Shown here: piece after piece, positions 48,333-56,924 of the stretch | Layout: each line of letters starts with the position of its first letter | How positions within the stretch are numbered: position 1 is the first letter of the stretch | Origin: Salinimicrobium sp035607535 | GTDB lineage: Bacteria > Bacteroidota > Bacteroidia > Flavobacteriales > Flavobacteriaceae | Assembly (NCBI RefSeq): GCF_035607535.1 | Contig: NZ_JAYDZX010000015.1 | Span: 1-64,000, forward strand | Reading direction: 5' to 3' | Length of the DNA: 64,000 nucleotides | Notes under the pieces: generated by a model | Databases searched by the model: none | What the model was told of the DNA's origin: nothing | What the model saw: only the letters and a program-made list of their open reading frames with translations | Position numbers and translations under genes: made by a program

Positions 48333-48599
48333 ATGGCGAACAGAAGAACACTTAAAAGAGATATCAATTACGTTTTTGGAGATATCATTGAGGCGGCTTA
48401 CCTGCACCAGGTAACCCATCCTAATGAGGATCCGGCCAAATCTGAAGAGATTGTTGACGAAGCAATTTCAGATTTTGACGAATTGATCGGAAAGATGAAT
48501 CAAAAAGATGTTGAGAATAAGAAGCAACATTTTAGAGGTATAGAAAAAGAGCTCGAGGTGAAAGCCAGAGATCTTGTAGAAAAAATAAACGCTCTTTAA
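48333..48599 (+). CDS. Conserved 88-residue helical protein, unknown
   Basis: A small cytosolic protein, highly charged and predicted mostly helical (RRTLKRDINYVFGDIIEAAYLHQ, SEEIVDEAISDFDELIGKMNQKDV, FRGIEKELEVKARDLVEKINAL). I recognise the sequence type as conserved in flavobacteria but without assigned function. It lies directly upstream of the second tRNA-Thr(UGU) and shares its terminator. Confidence 0.7.
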   Translation: MANRRTLKRDINYVFGDIIEAAYLHQVTHPNEDPAKSEEIVDEAISDFDELIGKMNQKDVENKKQHFRGIEKELEVKARDLVEKINAL

Positions 48600-48610
48600 A
48601 AAGAGCATTT

Positions 48611-48684
48611 GCCGATGTAGCTCAGCTGGCTAGAGCAGCTGATTTGTAATCAGCAGGTCGTGGGTTCGAGTCCCTCCATCGGCT
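48611..48684 (+). tRNA. tRNA-Thr(UGU), second identical copy
   Basis: Identical over 74 nt to the gene at 29199, with anticodon loop TTTGTAA. It starts 11 bp after the stop of the 88-residue gene, so it is probably processed from that transcript. Confidence 0.95.
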
Positions 48685-48685
48685 C

Positions 48686-48713
48686 AAAGCCTCTTCAGAA
48701 ATGAAGGGGCTTT
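48686..48713 (+). terminator. Terminator after second tRNA-Thr
   Basis: A 12-bp stem (AAAGCCTCTTCA with TGAAGGGGCTTT, one wobble), GAAA loop and a T7 run. Confidence 0.85.
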
Positions 48714-48717
48714 TTTT

Positions 48718-48798
48718 ATGGAGGGACGAGAAGTTTATCCTGAGCGCAAGCAGCATTTTTTGCTGCTGAAGTCGAAGGGAGTCCCTCCATCGGCTCAA
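48718..48798. repeat. Inverted-repeat element with tRNA-Thr 3' end, copy 2
   Basis: ATGGAGGGAC (48718-48727) pairs with GTCCCTCCAT (48781-48790). The right arm continues into a 20-nt copy of the tRNA 3' end (48779-48798, the same as 48668-48687). Compared with copy 1 the middle carries an extra hairpin of about 22 nt (AGCAGC...GCTGCT). Confidence 0.75.
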
Positions 48799-48800
48799 TT

Positions 48801-48827
48801 AAAAAGCTTCCTTTTTGGAAGTTTTTT
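48801..48827 (+). terminator. A/T-rich hairpin after the element
   Basis: AAAAAGCTTCC pairs with GGAAGTTTTTT across five T. The rest of the gap (48828-49020) shows no gene or repeat that I can name. Confidence 0.55.
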
Positions 48828-49026
48828 TTATGCTAAAGATTATTGCCCCGGTAGCTTACCACGTCTGTAAATAGGATTGAGTTTAGGAGTCAGTTCCCTT
48901 TAAATGCTCTGGCAGTTTGTCCCGAGAAATTTATTTCAGGTTCCCGGTTTAAAATCTAAGCCCCGGATTTAGGTTCAAAGCAGATAAGCTTTAAATCCTC
49001 AATTCTTTTATTCCGGGCAAAAAAAA

Positions 49027-49047
49027 TCCCGCTTTAGTAAAGCGGGA
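49027..49047 (-). terminator. Terminator of DUF4369 lipoprotein gene
   Basis: Perfect 10-bp stem (TCCCGCTTTA with TAAAGCGGGA); on the minus strand a T8 run follows. Confidence 0.8.
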
Positions 49048-49070
49048 GGTAAGACAAATCGGTAATCAGT

Positions 49071-49808
49071 CTAAGCTTGAGAATCAGTTTCTCCAGCCTC
49101 TTCTTTTTCCATTTCCCGGCGTTCCTCTAAAAAATCCTCCAGGCTTTTTCCATATCGGGAATCCTTGACCTCGGGAGTAAGGGAGTTATAAATGGTATCC
49201 AGGAACTTGATGTTGGCGTCATAGATCTCAGAGATAGCCAGATATGGAGCTAGTTCAAGGTCTTTGTTATTAATGGCAAAGTTAACTGTATACAAATATC
49301 TTCTTCGCAGCAGCTTGTCGTATTCGGCATTGGCCGAATCAAGGGAGGCTGCATTCTCTTCTTCCTGTGCTTTTATACTTTGCTGAATAAGTTCAAGGTT
49401 GCGGGTATTGAACCTGTTTATCATGCTTTGATATTCCAGGAATTTTTTCTGATTTTCGGAACCTTCGACCACTGCATCAGCCTCAAAATTCTTTAGGGTT
49501 GTATTGATGATCATTTCTCCTGGTTCAGCAAAGAACATGAGGCGGTCATCATATATATTGTTGTCCTTCTTATTGAGGTAGAGGTACAAAACCTGCGGGC
49601 TCTCAATGTGGGTGTCAAAAATGAAATTTTCGTCACCTTTCATTACAACAGAATCCAGGGTGATAAGACTGGTGTCTTCAATTTTTTGAAGATACAAGGT
49701 ACCCTTTTTAAGTCCCTGTACTTTTCCTTTTATCTGGAGGTTGGTTTCTTCGGAAGTACAGGCTGCAAGAGTGATAATAGCAATAAAAAGTAATCCTAAT
49801 TTTTTCAT
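49071..49808 (-). CDS. DUF4369-domain lipoprotein without thioredoxin domain
   Basis: A 245-residue lipoprotein (signal MKKLGLLFIAIITLAAC). Residues about 25-125 are a DUF4369 domain (LQIKGKVQGLKKGTLYLQKIEDTSLITLDSVVMKG, then YLYLNKKDNNIYDDRLMFFAEPGEMIINTTL), which in Bacteroidota is usually followed by an AhpC/TSA thioredoxin domain. Here a helical, charged tail ends at EEAGETDSQA and no CxxC is present, so redox activity is unlikely. The much longer upstream frame overlaps the DUF819 gene and is rejected. Palindrome copy C lies in this CDS. Confidence 0.8.
   Translation of the reverse strand: MKKLGLLFIAIITLAACTSEETNLQIKGKVQGLKKGTLYLQKIEDTSLITLDSVVMKGDENFIFDTHIESPQVLYLYLNKKDNNIYDDRLMFFAEPGEMIINTTLKNFEADAVVEGSENQKKFLEYQSMINRFNTRNLELIQQSIKAQEEENAASLDSANAEYDKLLRRRYLYTVNFAINNKDLELAPYLAISEIYDANIKFLDTIYNSLTPEVKDSRYGKSLEDFLEERREMEKEEAGETDSQA
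49611..49637. promoter_or_regulatory. 27-bp imperfect palindrome, copy C (in CDS)
   Basis: Ends GGTGTC...GTCACC around AAAATGAAATTTT, inside the DUF4369 gene; 3 differences to copy B. Confidence 0.5.
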
Positions 49809-49861
49809 GAATGTCTTGTGATAATTTGCGCGCAAATATGCTAAAAAAACCTGTTTAAACT

Positions 49862-51127
49862 TTAAGCTCCGGCAGCTATTTGCATTAAAATCGTACTTAA
49901 GATCGCCCCATAGGTTCCCACTACATAACCAAAAACAGCAAGTAAAACACCTACTGTAGCAAGGGAAGGGTGAAAGGCAGCCGCAACTACAGGTGCAGAT
50001 GCTGCACCACCCACATTTGCCTGGCTTCCCACGGCAAGAAAGAAGTAGGGTGCTTTTATAATCTTTGCGACTAGAATTAGAAGCCCGGCATGAATTGCCA
50101 TCCACACAAGACCTATAGCTATAAGACCGGGGTTGTCAAAAACCATAGTGAGGTCCATCTTCATTCCAATAGTGGCCACAAGGAAATAAATAAACACACT
50201 TCCCAGCTTACTTGCCCCGGCGCCCTCATACTCTTTGGCGCGGGTAAAGGAAAGAATAATTCCCACTGCAGTCGCAATCGAGATCATCCAAAAGAAGGTA
50301 GAAGCAAAAGACGATAGGGCAGACTTATTGTCGTTGAAAACTTCAAAGTTTGATGTCAGGAATCCAGCTATTCCATCGGCACTCCAATGGGCGAAACCTA
50401 CCGCACCAAAGGCCAGGGCTAACATGATCATAAGATCTGCCAGGGAAGGATTGCGGGTGACACTTTCGGCATAAGCAGTAACTTTTTTCTTCAGACTTTC
50501 AATAGCCGAATTGTCTGCACGAAGCCATTCATCAATTCTGTCACTTTTACCAATCCCCATAAGAAGAATGGCCATCCATAGGTTGGCAACAACAATATCA
50601 ACCAGTACCATTCCGCCGTACAGGTCGGGGTTATATTCAAAGATCTCAAGCATTGCTGCCTGGTTGGCCCCACCACCAATCCAGCTACCTGCCAGGGTGG
50701 AAAGCCCTCTCCATACAGCATCGGGACCTACACCGCCAACAGTTTCAGGCGAGAAAAGTGATATCAGGAGAATGGCAATAGGCCCTCCAATGATAATACC
50801 TATAGTTCCGGTAAAGAACATGATCAAGGCTTTCGGCCCAAGGTTAAAAATAGCCTTGAGGTCGATACTAAGAGTCATTAAGACCAGAGAGGCGGGTAAC
50901 AAATACCGGCTTGCCACGAAGTACAACTGTGAAGTCTCATCAGAAATTATGTTGAGAGAATTCAGAATTGCAGGAATGAGGTAGCACATTAGCAGTGCCG
51001 GCACCACTTTATAGAATTTGTACCAAAAACCTGTTTTTTGGGAGGAGGTAAAAAACACAAAACCTAAAGCCAGCATCAAGAGACCAAGGACGATGGCATC
51101 ATTGGTGAAAATTGGGGGGTTGTCCAT
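49862..51127 (-). CDS. DUF819 family membrane protein
   Basis: A 421-residue integral membrane protein with about ten to twelve helices, matching DUF819 (YjcL-like), a putative transporter of the CPA/bile-acid-symporter fold. Signatures: TLAGSWIGGGANQAAM, VDIVVANLWMAILLMGIGKSD, and VGSQANVGGAASAPVVAAAFHPSLATVGVLLAVFGYVVGTYGA near the C terminus, with Gly/Asn residues typical of a substrate path. Substrate unknown. 53 bp upstream of the DUF4369 gene on the same strand. Confidence 0.85.
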   Translation of the reverse strand: MDNPPIFTNDAIVLGLLMLALGFVFFTSSQKTGFWYKFYKVVPALLMCYLIPAILNSLNIISDETSQLYFVASRYLLPASLVLMTLSIDLKAIFNLGPKALIMFFTGTIGIIIGGPIAILLISLFSPETVGGVGPDAVWRGLSTLAGSWIGGGANQAAMLEIFEYNPDLYGGMVLVDIVVANLWMAILLMGIGKSDRIDEWLRADNSAIESLKKKVTAYAESVTRNPSLADLMIMLALAFGAVGFAHWSADGIAGFLTSNFEVFNDNKSALSSFASTFFWMISIATAVGIILSFTRAKEYEGAGASKLGSVFIYFLVATIGMKMDLTMVFDNPGLIAIGLVWMAIHAGLLILVAKIIKAPYFFLAVGSQANVGGAASAPVVAAAFHPSLATVGVLLAVFGYVVGTYGAILSTILMQIAAGA

Positions 51128-51187
51128 AAATTGCCTTTAAGACCGGCAAAATACAATTTTTAGAACTTCCTTAAAAATTTATTAAAG

Positions 51188-52000
51188 TCAGGCAGTTCCA
51201 AAAAGTTCCTGCAGGCTTTTAGCCACTCCGTCCTCTGTATGGTGATGAGTTATTTTCCTGGCAACCTCCAGGATCTCGGGCCTGGCATTCCCTACTGCAA
51301 TACCCATACCTGCAGCTTTGAGCATTTCGTAGTCATTGTAGTTGTCTCCAAAGGCGATCGTTTCTTCCAGGGATAACCTGAAGTGGGAGTTCAACAGAAA
51401 TTCAACTGCGGTCAATTTGGATACCTCCTTATTAGTAATTTCCAGGTAAGTTGGTTTTGAGCGGTAAAGGTGCAGTTGATCTTTATACGCTGCAAAAAGG
51501 TATTTTTCTATTGCCTCTATTTTTTCGGCTTCCCCCATACACATGATCTTGTGAGCACCTTTTTTAGCAGATTTCCACTCCTGCAGCACACTATTTAAGG
51601 ACTTTACTTTTGGTGAAACCTGCGTGTTATTTTCTTCTCGCTTGGCCCAGTAATCATATTGGGGTACGTACCAATCCCGATCATTATAGAGGCTGATGTG
51701 GCAATCTTGTTCCAAATTGAAAGCGTGAAGAGCACTCACGGTCTCCCAAGGAATTTCCTTTGACACTACTGTCTCCCCGTTCAGGATTATTTGTGCTCCA
51801 TTATAGCAAATAAGAGGTTGATGAGAAATGTGTAATTCTTCCTGAAGGTGCTCCATGGCCTGCGGCATCCTGGAGGAAATAAGGACAACGGGGATTTCGT
51901 TTTGAAGTTGTTGGAAAACCTGTTTGGTGAGTGAAGAGAGCTTTCTGTCCTTGTTCAGTAAGGTGCCATCAATATCTGTAAAAATAATTCTGTAGTTCAT
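51188..52000 (-). CDS. Cof-type HAD-IIB phosphatase
   Basis: A 270-residue HAD-superfamily hydrolase of the Cof (IIB cap) class. Motif I FTDIDGTLLN (nucleophile Asp), motif II VLISSR, Lys of motif III in NKEVSKLTAV and motif IV AFGDNYNDYEML. Such enzymes dephosphorylate sugar phosphates, flavins or phosphorylated cofactors. Its start overlaps the stop of the alpha/beta hydrolase gene (ATGA), last gene of a three-gene operon. Confidence 0.92.
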   Translation of the reverse strand: MNYRIIFTDIDGTLLNKDRKLSSLTKQVFQQLQNEIPVVLISSRMPQAMEHLQEELHISHQPLICYNGAQIILNGETVVSKEIPWETVSALHAFNLEQDCHISLYNDRDWYVPQYDYWAKREENNTQVSPKVKSLNSVLQEWKSAKKGAHKIMCMGEAEKIEAIEKYLFAAYKDQLHLYRSKPTYLEITNKEVSKLTAVEFLLNSHFRLSLEETIAFGDNYNDYEMLKAAGMGIAVGNARPEILEVARKITHHHTEDGVAKSLQELFGTA

Positions 52001-52929
52001 TCTACCTCCCTTATAAATTTCACCAGAACATCTACTAATTCAGGATGTAAGGGTCTGCCGGTTTCATTGTACGACTTTGAGTTCTCAAGATCATCCCCTT
52101 CAATTTTGCGTAAGACATGGTTCATGTCCTGAAGTATCACGAGTTGTGCATTGGGATTGGCTATTCTTAAGGCTTCAGCTTCTGCCTCCTCGACTTGCAG
52201 ATCTTTGCTTCCATTGACAAGGAGCACCGGGATCTCCAGTTGTGATATCTCTTCCTTTGGTTCATACTTCATCCAGGAAAGAATGAAAGGCTGTACGGAG
52301 GGCCTGAATATAGATTCCAAAACAGGATTATAACTACCGGTACTGCCCGATTCTCTTAATTCACTAAACGCCTGTTGTGCATTTCCTTTTAGACCCGGCA
52401 TTTGATTTGCAATTTGCTGAATGAGAATAGAATCTATGGGTTGGGCCACTCCGGCTACCGAGATAAAAGCATCTGCCCTGTTTTTTGCTGCCACCATTCC
52501 TACAAGAGATCCCTGGCTGTGACCAAGAACAATAAGCTTATTAAATCTTTTGTCTTCCCCGAAATGTTCCAGGACACTTATAGCGTCAGTAATAAAGTCA
52601 TCAAATCTTATATCCTGCTCTTTAATTCCCAGTCGCTGCATTTGCATGATCCTCTTGTCATAACGATAGGTGGAAATCCCCTTTTCAACCAGGGCGAAGG
52701 CAAGCTTTTTTAGAGCATCATTCTTCATAAAGGATTGATTCCCGTGTCTGTCTGTAGGTCCCGACCCCTGTAACATGATCACCAGGGGGCTTGCTCCTGA
52801 AGAGTTAGGTGTGATCAAGGTACCTTTAACATAGGGATCAAGGTTAACTTCAGTAGAAATGAATTTGTCTTCCTGGGCTAATCCGTAAACAGATATTAGG
52901 AAGAGGATAGCAGAGATGATGTTTTTCAT
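51997..52929 (-). CDS. Exported alpha/beta hydrolase
   Basis: A 310-residue hydrolase with a signal peptide (about 1-18, ending VYGLAQ). Nucleophile elbow GHSQGS, oxyanion region MLQGSGPTDRHGNQSF, acid in VNGSKDLQV and the catalytic His in DMNHVL. The GPTDRxGN motif is that of periplasmic serine aminopeptidase-like/acyl hydrolases in Bacteroidota. Substrate unknown. Both ends overlap neighbouring genes by 4 bp. Confidence 0.88.
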   Translation of the reverse strand: MKNIISAILFLISVYGLAQEDKFISTEVNLDPYVKGTLITPNSSGASPLVIMLQGSGPTDRHGNQSFMKNDALKKLAFALVEKGISTYRYDKRIMQMQRLGIKEQDIRFDDFITDAISVLEHFGEDKRFNKLIVLGHSQGSLVGMVAAKNRADAFISVAGVAQPIDSILIQQIANQMPGLKGNAQQAFSELRESGSTGSYNPVLESIFRPSVQPFILSWMKYEPKEEISQLEIPVLLVNGSKDLQVEEAEAEALRIANPNAQLVILQDMNHVLRKIEGDDLENSKSYNETGRPLHPELVDVLVKFIREVE

Positions 52930-53408
52930 GAATGAAAGTATAGGTTTATGATTTTTTGAGCTGCTTTGGGTCTTTGAGTGCCAATAAGAAAGTCTTCTCC
53001 CGCTTTGGTCTTAAGCTGAATTCCTTTGGAACCGTAAATATGATATGCCTTATTATTGCTTCCGAGGCCGCGAATGCCCCAACCTCCGTACTCTTTCACT
53101 ATGTCCAGCTCCCGGACATAGCATTTTTCGATCTCTCCCCAATTGTAGTGTTTTTCTGTAAATTTAAACGGTTTAAACCGGGCAGAAACTCCCTCTTTAT
53201 CAATTTGCGTTTCCAGCCGGGTATAGGCAAGGGCGAAGACCAGCGGTGCGGCGATCAACAGGCTTATCGTGGAAACTATGACTGCAGTGCTTTCTTCAGC
53301 TTCCAAGGTGGCGTAATAAGCAGTGCCTACAATTATGACAATTACCGAAAGAATGAACATAAATAACCACCACCTCTTGATGAATTGCTGCTCCCGAAAG
53401 ACCTTCAT
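52926..53408 (-). CDS. Membrane protein with two helices, unknown
   Basis: A 160-residue protein: two helices (WWLFMFILSVIVIIVGTAYYAT and VSTISLLIAAPLVFALAY) then a soluble PH-like beta domain of about 90 residues (LETQIDKEGVSARFKPF, WGEIEKCYVRELDIV, GIQLKTKAGEDFLIGTQRP), a design seen in small bacterial PH/YdbT-like proteins. Function unknown. First gene of the operon, with its stop overlapping the next start. Confidence 0.7.
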   Translation of the reverse strand: MKVFREQQFIKRWWLFMFILSVIVIIVGTAYYATLEAEESTAVIVSTISLLIAAPLVFALAYTRLETQIDKEGVSARFKPFKFTEKHYNWGEIEKCYVRELDIVKEYGGWGIRGLGSNNKAYHIYGSKGIQLKTKAGEDFLIGTQRPKAAQKIINLYFHS

Positions 53409-53524
53409 AAGTAGATATTTGTTCTTTTAAAGTTACAATATCCTGTTGTTCTCTACAACCCGCCAAAAATGAGAAAAATTAGGCAGGATTTTTGAAATTG
53501 TCTTAAAAACGTCTTTTGAATTTC

Positions 53525-53532
53525 TATCTTTG
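53525..53532 (+). promoter_or_regulatory. S1/P1 nuclease promoter -7 box
   Basis: TATCTTTG, 21 bp before the ATG at 53554; it places the TTG-started longer frame upstream of transcription. Confidence 0.6.
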
Positions 53533-53553
53533 AAGACCTTAAAAATTACATAC

Positions 53554-54333
53554 ATGAAAATTTATTTACTGCTTGCGGCTTTTTTAATTTCCAGTTTCAC
53601 TTTTGCCTCAGAAAATGATTGGGGGAGAACAGGCCATAGGGCTACAGGAGAAGTAGCAGAACAGCACCTGACCAAAAAAGCTAAAGAGAAGGTAAGGGAG
53701 ATCCTTAACGGAATGAACCTGGCTTTTGTTTCTACTTATGGTGATGATATCAAGAGTGATCCCGCCTATAGAAAGTATAATCCATGGCACTATGTTAATC
53801 TTAACCCCGGGGAGACCGAGTATTCAAAAGAAACAGCAAATCCCGACGGCGATCTTGTCCATGGAATCAATACTTCAATTGAAGTTTTAAAAGACAAAAG
53901 CGCTTCAAAAGAGGACAAGGAATTTGCGCTAAAAATGCTTGTTCATTTTGTTGGAGACCTTCATCAACCATTACACGCAGGTAGGGGAGAAGATAAAGGA
54001 GGAAATGACATACAAGTGAGATGGTTTGGAGATGGTTCTAACCTCCACAGGGTTTGGGATAGTGAGATGATCAACGATTTTGATATGAGCTACAGTGAAC
54101 TTGCCCATAACACAGATGCACTTTCAAAAGAACAGATCAAAAATATTCAGAAAGGTTCGGTATTGGACTGGATGTACGAGTCGAAAAAACTGGCAAACCA
54201 GGTCTATGATTCCGTGGAAGTTGGTGAGAAGCTGGGATATGAGTACATGTACAACTGGTTTCCTGTAGTACATGATCAAATACAAAAAGGTGGGCTTAGA
54301 CTTGCCAGGATCCTTAATGAGATCTACAGGTAA
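53554..54333 (+). CDS. S1/P1-type nuclease
   Basis: A 259-residue exported zinc-dependent nuclease cleaving single-stranded RNA/DNA. After signal peptidase cleavage (FTFAS-E) the trinuclear zinc site begins near the new N terminus with Trp in NDWGRTGHRATGEVAEQHL; other ligands are in KYNPWHYVN, HFVGDLHQPLHAG (HxxxD...H) and NLHRVWDSEMI. In the family the mature N-terminal Trp coordinates zinc; here two or three residues precede it, so exact cleavage matters. Probably periplasmic or secreted, for nucleotide scavenging. Confidence 0.93.
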   Translation: MKIYLLLAAFLISSFTFASENDWGRTGHRATGEVAEQHLTKKAKEKVREILNGMNLAFVSTYGDDIKSDPAYRKYNPWHYVNLNPGETEYSKETANPDGDLVHGINTSIEVLKDKSASKEDKEFALKMLVHFVGDLHQPLHAGRGEDKGGNDIQVRWFGDGSNLHRVWDSEMINDFDMSYSELAHNTDALSKEQIKNIQKGSVLDWMYESKKLANQVYDSVEVGEKLGYEYMYNWFPVVHDQIQKGGLRLARILNEIYR

Positions 54334-54355
54334 ACATACCTGTTAAGAATAAAGT

Positions 54356-54384
54356 AAAACCCGGATATAGAAAATCCGGGTTTT
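54356..54384 (+). terminator. Terminator of S1/P1 nuclease gene
   Basis: An 11-bp stem (arm AAAACCCGGAT) with a 7-base loop and a T-run. Confidence 0.85.
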
Positions 54385-54523
54385 TTTGTGCCCGAAGGTA
54401 TGCTGTTGCAATAAAGTTTCTAAAAAATAAACATTTTTCTTCTTAAATAATCTTTTTTGTTGCATAAGATGCTAAAAATAAATAATTTGCAGCGCCCTAT
54501 TTTCTGAACTTAATTACAGCCAT

Positions 54524-56725
54524 TTGAGAAAAAATTACCTGCTGAGTGTTTTTGGATTCCTTCTGTGCTTTGCTGTATTTTCTCAAAGCTCCAACAAGTC
54601 ATACAAGAGCTTTACAGATAGTTTAGCGAATGCAGCAAGTATGGCTTATTTTGATTACGATTTCAATCGTTCTATTGAGCATTCTCTTGAGCTTATAGAA
54701 GTGGCCTCTATAAGAAACGATTTCTACAACCTTAACCACGCCTATAATATCTTAGGGGTTACATACGAAAAACTTGAGGACACGACCAGGGCACAGGAGA
54801 ATTATGTAAAAGCACTGGAATTTGCCCGTTCAAGTAATAATGACACCCTGCTTTGGTACGCCTATAATAACCTGGGTAATATCTATTCTTCCAATAAAAA
54901 GACCATTGAAAAAGGTCTAAATTATTACAGGAAGGCTCTGGAAGTTTCTTCCCGAATCCCGGGAAGTGACCAGGCGCTTACCCCGGTGATGAATATTGCC
55001 TGGACCTATCTTGAAAATCATAGCTACAATAAGGCGCTCCCTTACCTTCAAAGAGCCTGGAATTTATTTAAAAATTCCAAAGAAGAGGATCTACTAACAA
55101 AAAGCAATCTCAATACCCTTTTTGGAATGTATTATTCCGGCAAAGAGGATTTCGATCTTTCCAGGGAATACTTTGAGGTGGGAATTGAAGCAGCGGAAAA
55201 GGATACTCTAATTGCCGAAGCATCTTTTGCATATGAAGAGTTCGCAAAAATGCTGTTTAAAAGCGGGAGTTTTAATGAGGCATATACCGCACTTGATAAA
55301 CACCAAACTTTCAGGGAAAAGATCTTTGATAAGGATAAACAATTGCAAAGGAAGGCAGTCTATGAAAGATTCCAGACAGAGGAATTCAAGAAAGATCTGC
55401 AGGCTGCAAAACGGGAACAACTATACAAAGATGAGGTATTGGAGAAGACACAGCAGCTGTCGGTTGTTATGGTTATTTCTTTAATTGTAATGTTCTTTTT
55501 CGTCATCCTTCTTTTCAGGAATAATAAGGTAAGGAAGAAATTGATCTCACAGTTAAAGGACAAAAATGGAGAACTCAAGCTGGCAAAGGAAGAAGCTGAA
55601 AGGTTATCAAGTCTAAAAACCCGTTTCTTCTCCACAGTGAGCCATGAACTACGTACGCCATTATATGGAGTAGTGGGGCTGGCTTCTCTGCTCCTCGAGG
55701 AAAACAAAGGAAAGGAACAGGAAGATGATCTAAGGTCTCTAAAATTCTCTGCAGATTATTTGCTTGCCCTTATTAATGATGTTCTCCAAATGAACAAGAT
55801 GGAGGCACAATTGATACACCTTGAGAACAGCAGCTTTGACATGAATTCCCTATTTCAGGGCATCATTAAGACCTTTGAAAATACAAGGAAGAACAAATGT
55901 GTACAATTGGATCTTGAAGTAGATCCTTCCATTCCTGTTTTAGTGGGAGATTCCATGCGACTGTCGCAGATCATGATGAACCTTGTGGGAAATGCGGTTA
56001 AATTTACTGAAGAAGGCAGGATATGGATCAAAGCAGAAAACAAGTCCTGCAGCAATGGTAAATGCCTCATCTATTTTGAAGTTGGAGATACCGGGATAGG
56101 TATTCCCCAAAATAAACAGGAAGAGATCTTTGAAGAGTTTTCCCAGTTAAAAACCCAGAATCTCAATTACCAGGGTACAGGCCTTGGACTTCCTATTGTC
56201 AAAAAGCTGGTTGAACTGTTTGGATCTAAAATTAACATTCAAAGTACCGAAGGCGAAGGTTCGGTTTTCAGTTTCACAATAGAATTTGAACAGGGAGAAG
56301 AAGCCGAAAGTTTAAAACCTCTGGGAATAGATATTTCAGAAATTGAGGAAAAAACAGCAACACGAATATTGATCGTGGACGACAACAGGATCAATCAGGT
56401 AGTCACCCGCCGAATTCTTGAAAAACGAGACTTCCAATGTCTTGTGGCAAACAGTGGGGAAGAAGCACTCGAGATCCTTAAATCCACGCCGCTTGATATT
56501 GTCCTCATGGATGTTAACATGCCGGGAATGAATGGTATGGAAACTACCGTGAAGATCAGGGAATTCAATTCGCATATCCCTGTCATAGCATTAACGGCAG
56601 TAGAGGTAGGTGAGATGAAGGAGGAGATCCTTGCAGCAGGAATGAACGATATCATCAATAAGCCATATGATATCCCGCAGTTCTTCAATACCATCTTCAG
56701 GAACTTATTACAGCCGGTAGCGTAG
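54524..56725 (+). CDS. TPR-sensor hybrid histidine kinase
   Basis: A 733-residue membrane kinase starting at a TTG codon. Signal peptide about 1-22, periplasmic TPR sensor of about 30-290 (HAYNILGVTYEKLEDTTRAQENYVKALEFA and following), one helix near 312-332, HisKA with the phosphoacceptor His374 in FSTVSHELRTPLYG, HATPase_c with NLVGNAVKFTEEG, GDTGIGI and GTGLGLPIVK, and a C-terminal receiver with Asp663 in LMDVNMPG. Output domain is missing; phosphate must pass to another protein or the receiver acts on its own. No regulator gene is adjacent. Periplasmic TPRs suggest sensing through a protein partner. Confidence 0.92.
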   Translation: MRKNYLLSVFGFLLCFAVFSQSSNKSYKSFTDSLANAASMAYFDYDFNRSIEHSLELIEVASIRNDFYNLNHAYNILGVTYEKLEDTTRAQENYVKALEFARSSNNDTLLWYAYNNLGNIYSSNKKTIEKGLNYYRKALEVSSRIPGSDQALTPVMNIAWTYLENHSYNKALPYLQRAWNLFKNSKEEDLLTKSNLNTLFGMYYSGKEDFDLSREYFEVGIEAAEKDTLIAEASFAYEEFAKMLFKSGSFNEAYTALDKHQTFREKIFDKDKQLQRKAVYERFQTEEFKKDLQAAKREQLYKDEVLEKTQQLSVVMVISLIVMFFFVILLFRNNKVRKKLISQLKDKNGELKLAKEEAERLSSLKTRFFSTVSHELRTPLYGVVGLASLLLEENKGKEQEDDLRSLKFSADYLLALINDVLQMNKMEAQLIHLENSSFDMNSLFQGIIKTFENTRKNKCVQLDLEVDPSIPVLVGDSMRLSQIMMNLVGNAVKFTEEGRIWIKAENKSCSNGKCLIYFEVGDTGIGIPQNKQEEIFEEFSQLKTQNLNYQGTGLGLPIVKKLVELFGSKINIQSTEGEGSVFSFTIEFEQGEEAESLKPLGIDISEIEEKTATRILIVDDNRINQVVTRRILEKRDFQCLVANSGEEALEILKSTPLDIVLMDVNMPGMNGMETTVKIREFNSHIPVIALTAVEVGEMKEEILAAGMNDIINKPYDIPQFFNTIFRNLLQPVA

Positions 56726-56736
56726 TGCCTGCGGCA

Positions 56737-56764
56737 ATTCAAGATTGAGTATTCAAAATTAATT
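56737..56764 (+). repeat. Heptamer stretch, ATTCAAR type
   Basis: ATTCAAG, ATTGAGT, ATTCAAA, ATTAATT, 12 bp after the kinase stop codon; same word family as 27350 and 13461. Confidence 0.45.
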
Positions 56765-56820
56765 CAGTATCTGTTTATTAGAAGATTCCCCCTGTCGGCG
56801 GAATGACAATTGTGCGCTCC

Positions 56821-56840
56821 TTGCAGAAAGTATACTGCAA
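56821..56840 (+). terminator. Terminator of histidine kinase gene
   Basis: TTGCAG pairs with CTGCAA across 8 bases, followed by TATTTTTTT. Confidence 0.55.
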
Positions 56841-56867
56841 TATTTTTTTATCCACTTATACCATTAA

Positions 56868-56902
56868 AAAAACCGTTCCGCTGTTACAGCAAAACGGTTT
56901 TT
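56868..56902 (-). terminator. htpG terminator
   Basis: Arm AAAAACCGTT pairs with AACGGTTTTT, with an inner GCTG/CAGC stem; on the minus strand the stem ends in a T-run. Confidence 0.75.
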
Positions 56903-56924
56903 GAATTTGAATAGATCTTAAACC

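Noticed and set aside
49809..50105. Long N-terminal extension of the DUF4369 gene
   Set aside because: It overlaps the DUF819 coding sequence, is Cys/Ser-rich nonsense, and the lipoprotein signal starts at 49808.
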